This document shows, piece by piece, positions 8,396 to 15,707 of a stretch of DNA of 17,084 nucleotides. The notes beneath the pieces were generated by a model. The model did not search any database. It saw nothing but the letters and a program-made list of their open reading frames with translations, and had not been told where the DNA came from. The position numbers were made by a program, and so were the translations under genes. This DNA is from CAYSPS01 sp964432975. GTDB taxonomy: Bacteria > Babelota > Babeliae > Babelales > UBA12409. The DNA lies in the NCBI GenBank assembly GCA_964432975.1, contig CAYSPS010000021.1:1-17084 (forward strand). Reading direction: 5' to 3'. Every line of letters starts with the position of its first letter. The first letter of the stretch is position 1.

Positions 8396-9474
8396 TCCAG
8401 CAACGTACCGATGGCTATATTCTCGTGCTTACGCTCATGGTAATGAGCGCTCTTGTGGTAATTGCAACACAAATTTTTTATACGGGCGGCAATTTTTCAT
8501 CTTTTGCCAGTTATGCTTATAAGCGTGAACAAGCAAAATGGCTCGCATTAAGTGGTGTCTCATTTGCGCAAAATGAACTGTTTGTACCAGCACCACAAAA
8601 AAAATCTGCACTTGCGCAACAAAATCCAAGTGCACAAAAAACGACACAAAAAAGTGAACCTGACCAGAACGACCAAACTAAACGACTCTTGCAAGCCGTA
8701 TTGCCCATTATTAATCGTTGGCAAAATATTACGTTTAACACTGAAAATGATGGCTTTGAAGGAACACTTTCTATTTATATTTCTTGTGAAGATGGCAAAA
8801 TTCCTATTAATTCAATTTTAGCAACACTTGTGCAGCCAAAACGTGATGGCAAACCATTAAGTGCTGATGTCAGTCTATTTTTGGACAATCTTTGGCAACA
8901 ATTGGCTAAATCTCTGATGACAAAAGAAATTGGCGCACAATTGCAACGACTTATTATCGAGCGTAATGGCATCTTACTCAATGACGTCACTGAACTTATC
9001 GCAGTTCAAGCTCTAGAACCGCTTAAAAATCATTTTTTTGTCACAAAAACTGAAGCAATTTCCAATAAACCTCCGCTCTTTTTGAGCGATCTTTTTACAG
9101 TACACGCACAATATGCTAAACTTGATCCGTGGGTATTATCGGCATCAGTACGAGCTGTTTTTGACTTGCAAGCAAGCGGTGAAAAAAAACTATCAGAAAA
9201 AGAAGCCACGGCACTTGCAACCCGCGCGCAACTGACACAAAATTGGAATACTGATTGGAATACCGTGCTCAAGCCTTTATACAACAAAGAATATGGGGCA
9301 CTGAATAAAAGTTTAAAAGACTTTATACATGATGGTCCAATTTTGCGGACGTTTAGCATTGTTTCCCAAGCTACTGTCGGTGGCGTTACACAACGGGTCT
9401 TTTTCATTTTGACGCGTCGCCAACTTCCAGACCACAGTCTCGTATACCTGCCGATCAGCGTATGCATGTGTTAA
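8392..9474 (+). CDS. gspK: Pseudopilus tip protein GspK
   Basis: GspK caps the pseudopilus and is the largest pseudopilin; 360 residues is typical. The leader is TDG|YILVL, cut after G8. It lacks Glu at +5 (L13 instead), a known feature of GspK that fits its place at the tip. The hydrophobic helix spans about 9-28. DGKIPINS (134-141) corresponds to the family's conserved D-x-G-(K/R)-x-x-x-N segment. A Gln/Lys-rich low-complexity stretch (about 68-96) resembles the inserts in gspJ. The start overlaps the gspJ stop (ATGA). The stop is followed after 35 bases by the mlaD-like gene, with no terminator seen. Confidence 0.92.
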   Translation: MIQQRTDGYILVLTLMVMSALVVIATQIFYTGGNFSSFASYAYKREQAKWLALSGVSFAQNELFVPAPQKKSALAQQNPSAQKTTQKSEPDQNDQTKRLLQAVLPIINRWQNITFNTENDGFEGTLSIYISCEDGKIPINSILATLVQPKRDGKPLSADVSLFLDNLWQQLAKSLMTKEIGAQLQRLIIERNGILLNDVTELIAVQALEPLKNHFFVTKTEAISNKPPLFLSDLFTVHAQYAKLDPWVLSASVRAVFDLQASGEKKLSEKEATALATRAQLTQNWNTDWNTVLKPLYNKEYGALNKSLKDFIHDGPILRTFSIVSQATVGGVTQRVFFILTRRQLPDHSLVYLPISVCMC

Positions 9475-9509
9475 TACCTCTGTGAACAGGTGATTTTAAG
9501 GAATAAAGC

Positions 9510-11120
9510 GTGCAGGTTACGACAGAAACTAAAGTAGGATTATTTGTCCTGCTTTCAATCGGAATTTTCACGTATCTTGCGGTGCATTTAGGCATCTTCC
9601 ATTTTAATGTCAAACCGCATCAATCTTTCTATGTAACTTTTGATAATGTTGCTGGTATCACTGAAAAATCTGACATCAAAATTGCCGGCGTCAAAGTTGG
9701 TTGGGTCGAAAGCATTAAGCTTACTGGAAATAACGCATGTGTACGTATGAGCATAAAAAATGGTTATCAAATACATGATGACGCATATGCAATCATACGC
9801 CAAGAAGGCATCATTGGTACTAAATATATTGAGATTGTTTCCGGCTCACCACAACGACCACTGTTAATGTCTGGATCAACATTTGCACATGCTGGCGAAG
9901 GCATTGCCAACATGGACACCATCATGCAACAATGTCGTACAATTGCCGATCGCGTTGCCAATATCGCAGGGTCGGTTGATCAAGCAATTGGCACCGCGCC
10001 ACAAACAGAAAAACTTCAGTTTATTGTTAATAATCTTGCAAGCGCTTCAGAAAAACTCGTTACTATTGCTGATCATGTATCGCACACTATTGAGGCAAAC
10101 GAACAATCAGTAAACACGCTTGTGAGCAACCTTGCAATTATCACCAATGATTTGCGCGTTGCCATTCCTGATTTAAAGAAAACTCTCGATCGTCTTGCCC
10201 AGCATATTGAAACGGGCATTTTGCCAAGCGCACAAGAAAGCATGCACGGCGTCGGAACTTTGGTACAAAAACTCCAAACAACAGCAGATACCATACAACA
10301 AACAGTACAAGATGCACGTAGTGGCATAGGTCATTTAAGTTCGGTGGCACAAAAAGTCGATGCTGGAACCGGACTTTTGGGTAAATTAATTAACGATGAC
10401 AAAGTATACAACGACATTTGCAATGTTACCTGCAGCATCAAAAATGGACTGGATAAGTTTAACGGCGTCGGTGTTGATATAGATTTTCATAGTGAATCAA
10501 TGTGGCGACCTGTTGACTGTTACTGCCACCCCAACAACAAAGGCTACTTTGAAATGCGCTACAAAACCTGCCCGGACTGGTTTTATGCTGTTCAACTTGT
10601 TGCATCTGAACAAGGTTGGCCAGAGCGACTTGTTACCTTTGAATCATACTGCAAAGCAAATGGTGCATGTATAAATTCAGATAGTATCGTACTTGATAAC
10701 GGAAACATTAAAGTTGCGCCGACAACTAGTCGTATGTGCGTCAAGCGCAACAATGCACGCTTTGATTTACAAGCAGGCAAAATTTTTAATCATTTCACAT
10801 TGCGCGCCGGTACATTTGAGCACACATTTGGCATTGGTCTTGATATCAATATTCCATTTAATACTGACAGTTTACGTTGGATTACGACACTTGAAATGTT
10901 TGATCTTTATGGACAAAATCGTGTGGTATGTGAACGTATGCCACATTTAAAATGGCTCAATCGACTTGTACTCTTTAATAACTTATATTTGGTATGTGGC
11001 GTTGACGATTTTGCGAGCCGATGCAACATCAATGGTTTTGCAGGAGTTGGATTACGCTTTAACGATGACGATCTCAAGCACCTGGCCTCAAAGCTTGGCT
11101 TCTTAGGGTCGAACAATTAA
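9510..11120 (+). CDS. mlaD: Long MlaD/MCE lipid-transport protein with C-terminal barrel-like domain
   Basis: MCE proteins bind an inner-membrane ABC transporter (MlaE/MlaF) and carry phospholipids across the periplasm. The order here is a short cytoplasmic start, one transmembrane helix (about 9-28), an MCE domain (about 36-115, with VAGITEKSDIKIAGVKVG and EGIIGTKYIEI), a long helical region (about 130-285), the linker GTGLLGKLINDD (286-297), and a 220-residue C-terminal region. That last region has alternating polar/hydrophobic strands (FEMRYKT, WFYAVQLVA, HFTLRAGTFEHTFGIGLDI) and ends near GVGLRFNDDDLKHL, as in MCE proteins fused to an outer-membrane beta-barrel. E. coli MlaD has only 183 residues and no barrel. 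Eleven Cys lie in the C-terminal region. The start is GTG with AAGGA upstream. No mlaE or mlaF is in the window. The MCE call is firm; the barrel is inferred from pattern only. Confidence 0.9.
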   Translation: MQVTTETKVGLFVLLSIGIFTYLAVHLGIFHFNVKPHQSFYVTFDNVAGITEKSDIKIAGVKVGWVESIKLTGNNACVRMSIKNGYQIHDDAYAIIRQEGIIGTKYIEIVSGSPQRPLLMSGSTFAHAGEGIANMDTIMQQCRTIADRVANIAGSVDQAIGTAPQTEKLQFIVNNLASASEKLVTIADHVSHTIEANEQSVNTLVSNLAIITNDLRVAIPDLKKTLDRLAQHIETGILPSAQESMHGVGTLVQKLQTTADTIQQTVQDARSGIGHLSSVAQKVDAGTGLLGKLINDDKVYNDICNVTCSIKNGLDKFNGVGVDIDFHSESMWRPVDCYCHPNNKGYFEMRYKTCPDWFYAVQLVASEQGWPERLVTFESYCKANGACINSDSIVLDNGNIKVAPTTSRMCVKRNNARFDLQAGKIFNHFTLRAGTFEHTFGIGLDINIPFNTDSLRWITTLEMFDLYGQNRVVCERMPHLKWLNRLVLFNNLYLVCGVDDFASRCNINGFAGVGLRFNDDDLKHLASKLGFLGSNN

Positions 11121-11793
11121 TCAACCGTAAACGTTTGAGCACATCATCTGGTTCAAGTTCTGTTGCGATAACCGTACGCATGTGTAACAAGCGCTTAATT
11201 TTCTCATCAGCCATGCGCAGCGAATTACTCGTTACAAAAAAAGCGGGCGCAAGCCAGATACGTGCCAAGCGCGAGCCAATTGCATGATACCCTCGCAACA
11301 CCACTAACTCATGCGTTGTCTCATTAAAGAAATCCAGTAAGTTCATCACAATAGAAGCATGTGGCGTGTGATAGCGTTCCTGCATTGACAAGCGCAAGTG
11401 TTCATATAACTTTTTGTGTGGCAACGCTAATAGCTCTTCAAGCGACAACTCGGAGCGCCAGGCATGCCAAGCGCGTGAATCGTGTATCAAAAAACGACCC
11501 CGCACAAAATATAAAAGTACGCTTGCATAACTTACCGCTATCGCCCCCAGAATAATTGCGCGACGAGAGTCTTTGACGGCTCTCCAGGCAGTCGCTATAC
11601 CATCACGCGCAATACTCAGCATCGATTGCTCATTACGTTGCGCTTGCTGAGCTGATAGGCTATTATTTGTATTTGCATTCATAACGATATTGATCACATT
11701 TTGTTTATCTTCTATCGTTCGCGGTACGCTTGTCACATATAGGTGGTGCATGCACAAAAGAACTGCCAGCATACGCAAAAAACAACAATCCAT
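11074..11793 (-). CDS. Membrane-anchored protein of unknown function (239 aa)
   Basis: I do not recognise this protein. The N-terminus (CFLRMLAVLLCMHHLYVTSVP) looks like a signal peptide or anchor. A second hydrophobic segment lies at about 79-97 (AIILGAIAVSYASVLLYF), flanked by basic residues. The rest is helical in composition with no catalytic motif. A GTG codon at 11796 directly precedes the ATG at 11793, and either could be the start; GGGG lies just upstream. Its 3' end overlaps the 3' end of mlaD by 47 bases, so its last codons are constrained by the mlaD tail. A good promoter lies upstream, which supports it as a real gene. Confidence 0.7.
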   Translation of the reverse strand: MDCCFLRMLAVLLCMHHLYVTSVPRTIEDKQNVINIVMNANTNNSLSAQQAQRNEQSMLSIARDGIATAWRAVKDSRRAIILGAIAVSYASVLLYFVRGRFLIHDSRAWHAWRSELSLEELLALPHKKLYEHLRLSMQERYHTPHASIVMNLLDFFNETTHELVVLRGYHAIGSRLARIWLAPAFFVTSNSLRMADEKIKRLLHMRTVIATELEPDDVLKRLRLINCSTLRSQALRPGA

Positions 11794-11833
11794 CACAACC
11801 CCAACAATCTCCAGTTTTTAAATGACAAACTTT

Positions 11834-11861
11834 ATTATACGACCGATACCAAAGGTGCAAT
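11834..11861 (-). promoter_or_regulatory. Promoter for the 11074-11793 gene
   Basis: On the minus strand a perfect TATAAT (11834-11839) is preceded after 16 bases by ATTGCA (11856-11861), or after 15 by TTGCAC. It sits about 40 bases upstream of the start codon, in the short gap after cmk. No terminator hairpin for cmk is seen in the gap. Confidence 0.5.
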
Positions 11862-11876
11862 TATTATAAAAAATTT

Positions 11877-12551
11877 TTACTTGAAACTTAAATAGCTGGT
11901 TTTGATCATATGCACAATATGCACAACAGAAGCATCAGAACTATCGATAACTACTGCATGTTCTGGAACACGTAAAGGTGCAGCATTACGCGTCCTATCT
12001 CGCTCATCGCGCTGCTGAATTTCTTGTATGGCCTGTTTCAGCGAAGGTTCATGATTAAATGTATGCTGCACTTGCAACCAACGTTGTGCACGAATTTCCG
12101 GACGAGCAGTAAGAAAAATTTTAAGCTCAGCATTGGGAAAAATCACACTTCCAGCATCACGGCCATCAATTACTACACTTTGATGATCTGCCAGCGTACG
12201 CACTTTTTTGAGCACTATGTCACGCGCAGTTGGATTTGTTGCAATAATGGAAGATGCACGATCGATCTGAGCATCTTTCAAATATGGCGTTAAATCTTGA
12301 TTTTGATATTGCACATGTTCACGATTTTTTGTGTACGTGTATATGAGCTGATCAAGATCAACATATTGTATAATTTGTTCATACGAAAAATGTGCCAACT
12401 GTTCGGGCGAAAAACCAGCATGTAACAGTACGTATGCAAGTGCACGATATAGAAAACCGCTATTAATATAAAAACAGCCAAATTCATGTGCAAGCGCTCG
12501 TGCTAATGTTGTTTTTCCACTTGCAACCGGTCCATCAATAGTAATAATCAT
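11877..12551 (-). CDS. cmk: Cytidylate kinase
   Basis: Cmk phosphorylates CMP and dCMP to the diphosphates using ATP, in the cytoplasm. The 224 residues are close to the usual 227. P-loop GPVASGKTT is at 7-15, and the substrate-binding NSGFLYRALAY at 30-40 replaces the usual DSGxxYRxLAL. VIDGRDAGSVIFPNAELKIF (127-146) matches the family's DGRDxGTVVFPxAxxKIF, and the lid segment RDERDRTRNAAPL is at 181-193. The frame is open further upstream, but the ATG at 12551 fits the family N-terminus and follows AAGGAAAG. It overlaps the recJ stop (ATGA). It is the last gene of a DJ-1/recJ/cmk operon. Confidence 0.96.
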   Translation of the reverse strand: MIITIDGPVASGKTTLARALAHEFGCFYINSGFLYRALAYVLLHAGFSPEQLAHFSYEQIIQYVDLDQLIYTYTKNREHVQYQNQDLTPYLKDAQIDRASSIIATNPTARDIVLKKVRTLADHQSVVIDGRDAGSVIFPNAELKIFLTARPEIRAQRWLQVQHTFNHEPSLKQAIQEIQQRDERDRTRNAAPLRVPEHAVVIDSSDASVVHIVHMIKTSYLSFK

Positions 12552-14267
12552 ATCTTTCCTTGAGCAATATCCAATCCTTGTAATTCTACAGAACGCATCC
12601 CCTGCCAATAGTTTTCTGTAACTTGAGCAGCAAGTGAAAACGTATGATCATGNNNNNNNNNNATCTGGTCTATTAAAAAAAATAATCGGCTTTACAATTC
12701 CTTGCGCAAAAACGCGACACTTGGTGTGCATGCCTTTCAAAAGTTGCGGTGCATCGACTAAGCACACATCGGAAATATAAAAGAGCGGTTCCCGATTCAT
12801 ACATCCAAAGGGCGCTAAATATGCCAGGCTATCCACAAAATGACCATTCAAATCACCCAATTGGACCTGTGCATCCAAGGTAATTTGTGGAACTAAATCT
12901 TCTGGGGTCATCGTTTGTTGCATAATCTCTTCAAGCGCATTTTTAAACGTCCCCAGGAGCTCGGCCTGCATGCTTACGCCAACCGCCTGCGCATGACCAC
13001 CAAAATGAAATTTGATGTGCGATATAGCATTGAGCGCATGAAATAAATTAAATGTTGCAATCGAACGCCCTGAACCTTTTGCCATGCCATCATGCGTAAG
13101 ATGAAACAACAGTGCAGGACGTGCGTATTCGGCTACTAAGCGCGAAGCGACTAAACCAATAATTCCCTGTGGCCAGCGCTGTTGAGCTGCGAGAATAATA
13201 TATTCTTTTTCAATATCAATATTTTTTTGTGCAATTGATTCATGGATCTCAGCGACAATTGTACGTTCAATCTCTTTACGTGCACTGTTTAATTCCGCAA
13301 GCAATTGCGCTATCGGTTCCAATTGCTCACGGTCATTACTCATTAAAAAATGCACACCTTGGCGCGGATCTTGCAAGCGCCCCAATGCGTTCAACTGTGG
13401 CGCAATCAAAAATGCAATATCCGTTGCGCTCAATACCTTTTCGTCAGCAATGCCCGCATTACGCTTAAGTAATGTAAGTGACAAACTTGGTTTTTGTTGT
13501 GCACGCGCCAAAGCCCAGCGTACCCAATAACGATTTTCGTCAATTAAGGGTACAACATCGGCAATCGTACCAAGCATAAGCAATTCGTAAACTTTTTCTG
13601 GCAAGCAACGCCCAAGAAATTCATACAATAAGCTCATCAACTTAAATGCAACACCAACCCCTGCCAATTCTTTGTGAGGATATGCGCACTGCTTTTGCAC
13701 CGGATTAACAATCGCACACGCAATAGGAAGCATCGATACTGGTTGATGATGATCGGTAATAATCAAATCAATCTGAGATACACGCGCAGCTTCAGAAGCT
13801 TGAAATGCTGTAATGCCATTGTCAACAGTTATCACCAGCGTATAGCCACTATGTGCCGCCTTTGCGATAATGGAAGCCGACAAACCATACCCATCATGAA
13901 CACGATGGGGCAAAAAATAATTAATGCGTTTAGTAAGCGGCAACAAACAAAGCATCATAAGAGCCGTTGCGCTCATACCATCAACATCATAATCGCCAAC
14001 AATTAAAATCTTTTCATTTTTATCGATAGCCTGCTTAATTCGCTCAACGGCCTTTTGCGCATCGTATAACAAATGCGCAGGAGCGACATGACTCGGCTCA
14101 GGCGTAAACAAAAAATTATTTATCTTTTCATGATTATCAAATCCACGCGATAACAGCAGGTGTACAAGTGGTATTGGCAAATTATGCGTTGCACTTACCT
14201 GAGTAGCCATAGCAACCGGTGTCGTCGGCAAATGCCAGCGATATTTTGCGCCATCAATGGTCGGCAT
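12548..14267 (-). CDS. recJ: Single-stranded-DNA exonuclease RecJ, interrupted by an assembly gap
   Basis: RecJ is a 5'-3' single-strand exonuclease used in recombination and repair. The DHH phosphoesterase motifs are clear: GDYDVDG (91-97), VDNG (148-151), TDHH (171-174) and GTIADVVPL (233-241). The DHHA1 motif is GGHAQAVG (423-430). A run of 10 N at 12653-12662 cuts the gene near the C-terminus after ...IIFFNRPD. Beyond it, in another phase, the frame runs HDHTFSLAAQVTENYWQGMR and then SVELQGLDIAQGKI to a TGA at 12548-12550. This is the RecJ C-terminal OB-fold ending, so the gene is whole and the 10 N are a placeholder length. The full product is at least 570 residues, normal for the family. 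It starts 2 bases after the upstream gene and overlaps cmk. Confidence 0.95.
12653..12662. other. Assembly gap (10 N) in recJ
   Basis: Ten unknown bases. The flanking recJ codons abut the gap exactly on both sides, so an intact frame needs a length divisible by three and 10 cannot be right. Confidence 0.95.
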
Positions 14268-14269
14268 GA

Positions 14270-14797
14270 CTACTTTTTGCTGTTCAAAAGCTGCACAATA
14301 CTATGACCAAATTGTTCGGCTGCCTGTGGACCTTCAGCCGTCACCAACATGCCATCGACAATTACTGGTTCTTTTACTCGTATACAGCCGAATTCACTAC
14401 AAACATTTTTAAGCTCATTATCTCCATCCCAACCAGTTATTTGCATATTTTTTAACAATTTTGCACGGGCTAAAATACGCGGCGAGATACAAATAGCTCC
14501 CCATGCTTTGCCCAAATTTTTTGCCTTTTCCATCAGTGCATACACGTTAGACTTATCAAGATGATCCAGAGCGCCTGGTCCACCAACAAGAAAAATGCCA
14601 GCATACGATTCAGGTTTTATTTGATCGATGGTCATATCAACGGTTGCTTTTGTTCCATCTGCTGCGTGTGCCATTCCAATTTGATCGCTTGCCGTAATAA
14701 CTCGAAACCCTGCTTTTTGAAGAATTTTTTTTGGCTCACTGTATTCATATGGCTGGAAGCCTTCATGCGCAATCACCAAAACTACGGATTTATTCAT
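14270..14797 (-). CDS. DJ-1/PfpI family protein
   Basis: This belongs to the DJ-1/PfpI (class I glutamine-amidotransferase-like) superfamily, whose members act as chaperones, deglycase-like enzymes or proteases. The 175 residues fit the family. Seen are the first strand KSVVLVIAHEGF, the Glu-containing YEYSEP (17-22), the nucleophile-elbow region FLVGGPGALDHL (69-80), and C103 in GAICISP, the reactive Cys. The Cys is followed by Ile, not the His of PfpI/YhbO, so a PfpI-type Cys-His dyad is absent. The frame is open to 14881, but GGGAGG (14805-14810) lies 7 bases before the ATG at 14797 and the family N-terminus starts there. It is the first gene of the operon with recJ 2 bases downstream. The substrate is unknown. 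Confidence 0.9.
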   Translation of the reverse strand: MNKSVVLVIAHEGFQPYEYSEPKKILQKAGFRVITASDQIGMAHAADGTKATVDMTIDQIKPESYAGIFLVGGPGALDHLDKSNVYALMEKAKNLGKAWGAICISPRILARAKLLKNMQITGWDGDNELKNVCSEFGCIRVKEPVIVDGMLVTAEGPQAAEQFGHSIVQLLNSKK

Positions 14798-14849
14798 TTT
14801 TTTGCCTCCCAAAAGTGCAAAAATGAGCATGTGAGATGCCGCTATAATT

Positions 14850-14877
14850 TTTAAAGTGTGAGAAATTTTCTTACCAA
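14850..14877 (-). promoter_or_regulatory. Candidate promoter for the DJ-1/recJ/cmk operon
   Basis: On the minus strand TTGGTA (14872-14877) and TTTAAA (14850-14855) are 16 bases apart, each a 4-of-6 match to consensus. Transcription would begin near 14843, downstream of the upstream ATG at 14881, which again favours 14797 as the real start. Confidence 0.3.
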
Positions 14878-14930
14878 ACATTAATCACCATAATTTTCTT
14901 CACAAACCATTCACATTATTTTTATAGAGT

Positions 14931-14952
14931 ACCAAAAGAGAAATTTCTTGGT
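14931..14952. promoter_or_regulatory. Imperfect palindrome between divergent genes
   Basis: ACCAA at 14931-14935 and TTGGT at 14948-14952 flank a perfect GAAATTTC core (14940-14947), with four unpaired bases on the left side. It lies in the 241-base divergent region between the DJ-1 operon and the rhodanese gene and could be an operator. No evidence beyond the symmetry. Confidence 0.25.
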
Positions 14953-14984
14953 AGATAGAAAAACAAATGTGCACGACCATTCTA

Positions 14985-15012
14985 TTGATTAATATGCTTG
15001 TTTTGCTACAGT
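14985..15012 (+). promoter_or_regulatory. Candidate promoter for the rhodanese gene
   Basis: TTGATT (14985-14990) and TACAGT (15007-15012) are 16 bases apart, each matching four of six consensus positions, and end 26 bases before the ATG at 15039. Confidence 0.4.
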
Positions 15013-15038
15013 AATACCATTGCAAAATGAGGGTGTTT

Positions 15039-15503
15039 ATGAATCGAAGCATTCACGGCATAAAGCTTTTTTGCGCAGTTGCAGTTGTATTTTTACTTGC
15101 TGCATGTAGTTGTCAATTTGGCCATAAATTATTAGTCATCAATGTACTTGATCAAGAACTGTACAATGATTGTCACATTGTTGGCTCAATTAACGTGCCA
15201 TTTGATCAACTTGAAGATTTTGCACAAAAAACCAACAAGACAACCCCTATTGTTTTGTATTGCTCAAATTACCGTTGCACCGCAAGTGGCATTGGAGCAC
15301 GTATGCTCAAAAACCTTGGTTTTAGTAACGTATCGATTTATGAAGGCGGTACAGCCGAGTGGTATCAAAAGAAATTACCTGTGCAAGGACCATGCAAACA
15401 AGCTTATTTAACCATGGAAAATCAACCAGTAATAACCGAAAGTGACAAGCAGGTTCCAGTCTTGACTTATCAGCAGCTTCAAGAAAAACTGAAAAACCGT
15501 TAA
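15039..15503 (+). CDS. Rhodanese-like lipoprotein
   Basis: This is a single rhodanese domain on a lipoprotein. The N-terminus is a signal peptide ending in the lipobox LAAC (lipidated C23), so the protein should be anchored to a membrane facing the periplasm. The domain shows HIVGSINVP (46-54), the active-site strand VLYC with C75, and YEGGTAEWYQ (101-110). The loop after C75 is SNYRCT, with a second Cys at 80 where many rhodaneses have Arg. Sulfurtransferase activity or a redox/disulfide role are both possible. An in-frame ATG at 15027 exists, but GAGGG just before 15039 favours the second. It is followed 23 bases later by tRNA-Cys. Confidence 0.88.
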   Translation: MNRSIHGIKLFCAVAVVFLLAACSCQFGHKLLVINVLDQELYNDCHIVGSINVPFDQLEDFAQKTNKTTPIVLYCSNYRCTASGIGARMLKNLGFSNVSIYEGGTAEWYQKKLPVQGPCKQAYLTMENQPVITESDKQVPVLTYQQLQEKLKNR

Positions 15504-15526
15504 TATAGTAGTATCTTGAAATAAAC

Positions 15527-15598
15527 GGCGGCATAGCCAAGTGGTAAGGCAAGGGTCTGCAAAACCCTCACGCCCCGGTTCGAATCCGGGTGCCGCCT
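15527..15598 (+). tRNA. tRNA-Cys (anticodon GCA)
   Basis: A complete cloverleaf of 72 bases: acceptor GGCGGCA pairs with TGCCGCC, the anticodon stem AGGGT/ACCCT encloses CTGCAAA with anticodon GCA at 15559-15561, and the T arm CCCGG-TTCGAAT-CCGGG is standard. A genomic CCA follows at 15599-15601. Confidence 0.97.
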
Positions 15599-15616
15599 CC
15601 AAAAAGTGAAATTTGT

Positions 15617-15704
15617 GCCGGGGTGGCGGAATTTGGTAGACGCAAAGGACTTAAAATCCTTCGGGTTTTAATAGCCTGTGCCGGTTCGAGTCCGGCCCTC
15701 GGCA
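15617..15704 (+). tRNA. tRNA-Leu (anticodon TAA)
   Basis: An 88-base class II tRNA. Acceptor GCCGGGG pairs with CCTCGGC (one G-U), the anticodon stem AAGGA/TCCTT encloses CTTAAAA with anticodon TAA at 15652-15654, and a long variable arm is closed by CGGG/CCTG. The T arm is GCCGG-TTCGAGT-CCGGC. A genomic CCA follows at 15705-15707, and the very next base belongs to the stop codon of the convergent gene. It lies 18 bases after tRNA-Cys, so the pair is probably one transcript. Confidence 0.97.
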
Positions 15705-15707
15705 CCA

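Noticed and set aside
8435..8741. Minus-strand open frames antisense to gspK (and similar frames antisense to gspF, mlaD and uvrA)
   Set aside because: They are shadows of firmly identified genes, with odd composition and no independent start signals.
12552..12608. Upstream extension of cmk
   Set aside because: The extra 19 codons read the recJ C-terminus in the wrong frame; the ATG at 12551 matches the family start and overlaps the recJ stop.
14798..14881. N-terminal extension of the DJ-1/PfpI protein that could look like a signal peptide
   Set aside because: A strong GGGAGG site precedes the ATG at 14797, the family N-terminus starts there, and the candidate promoter lies within the extension.
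15408..15602. Minus-strand open frame across tRNA-Cys (starts MEAAPGFEPGREG)
   Set aside because: It is the well-known false protein produced by translating the complement of a tRNA; the cloverleaf explains the sequence.
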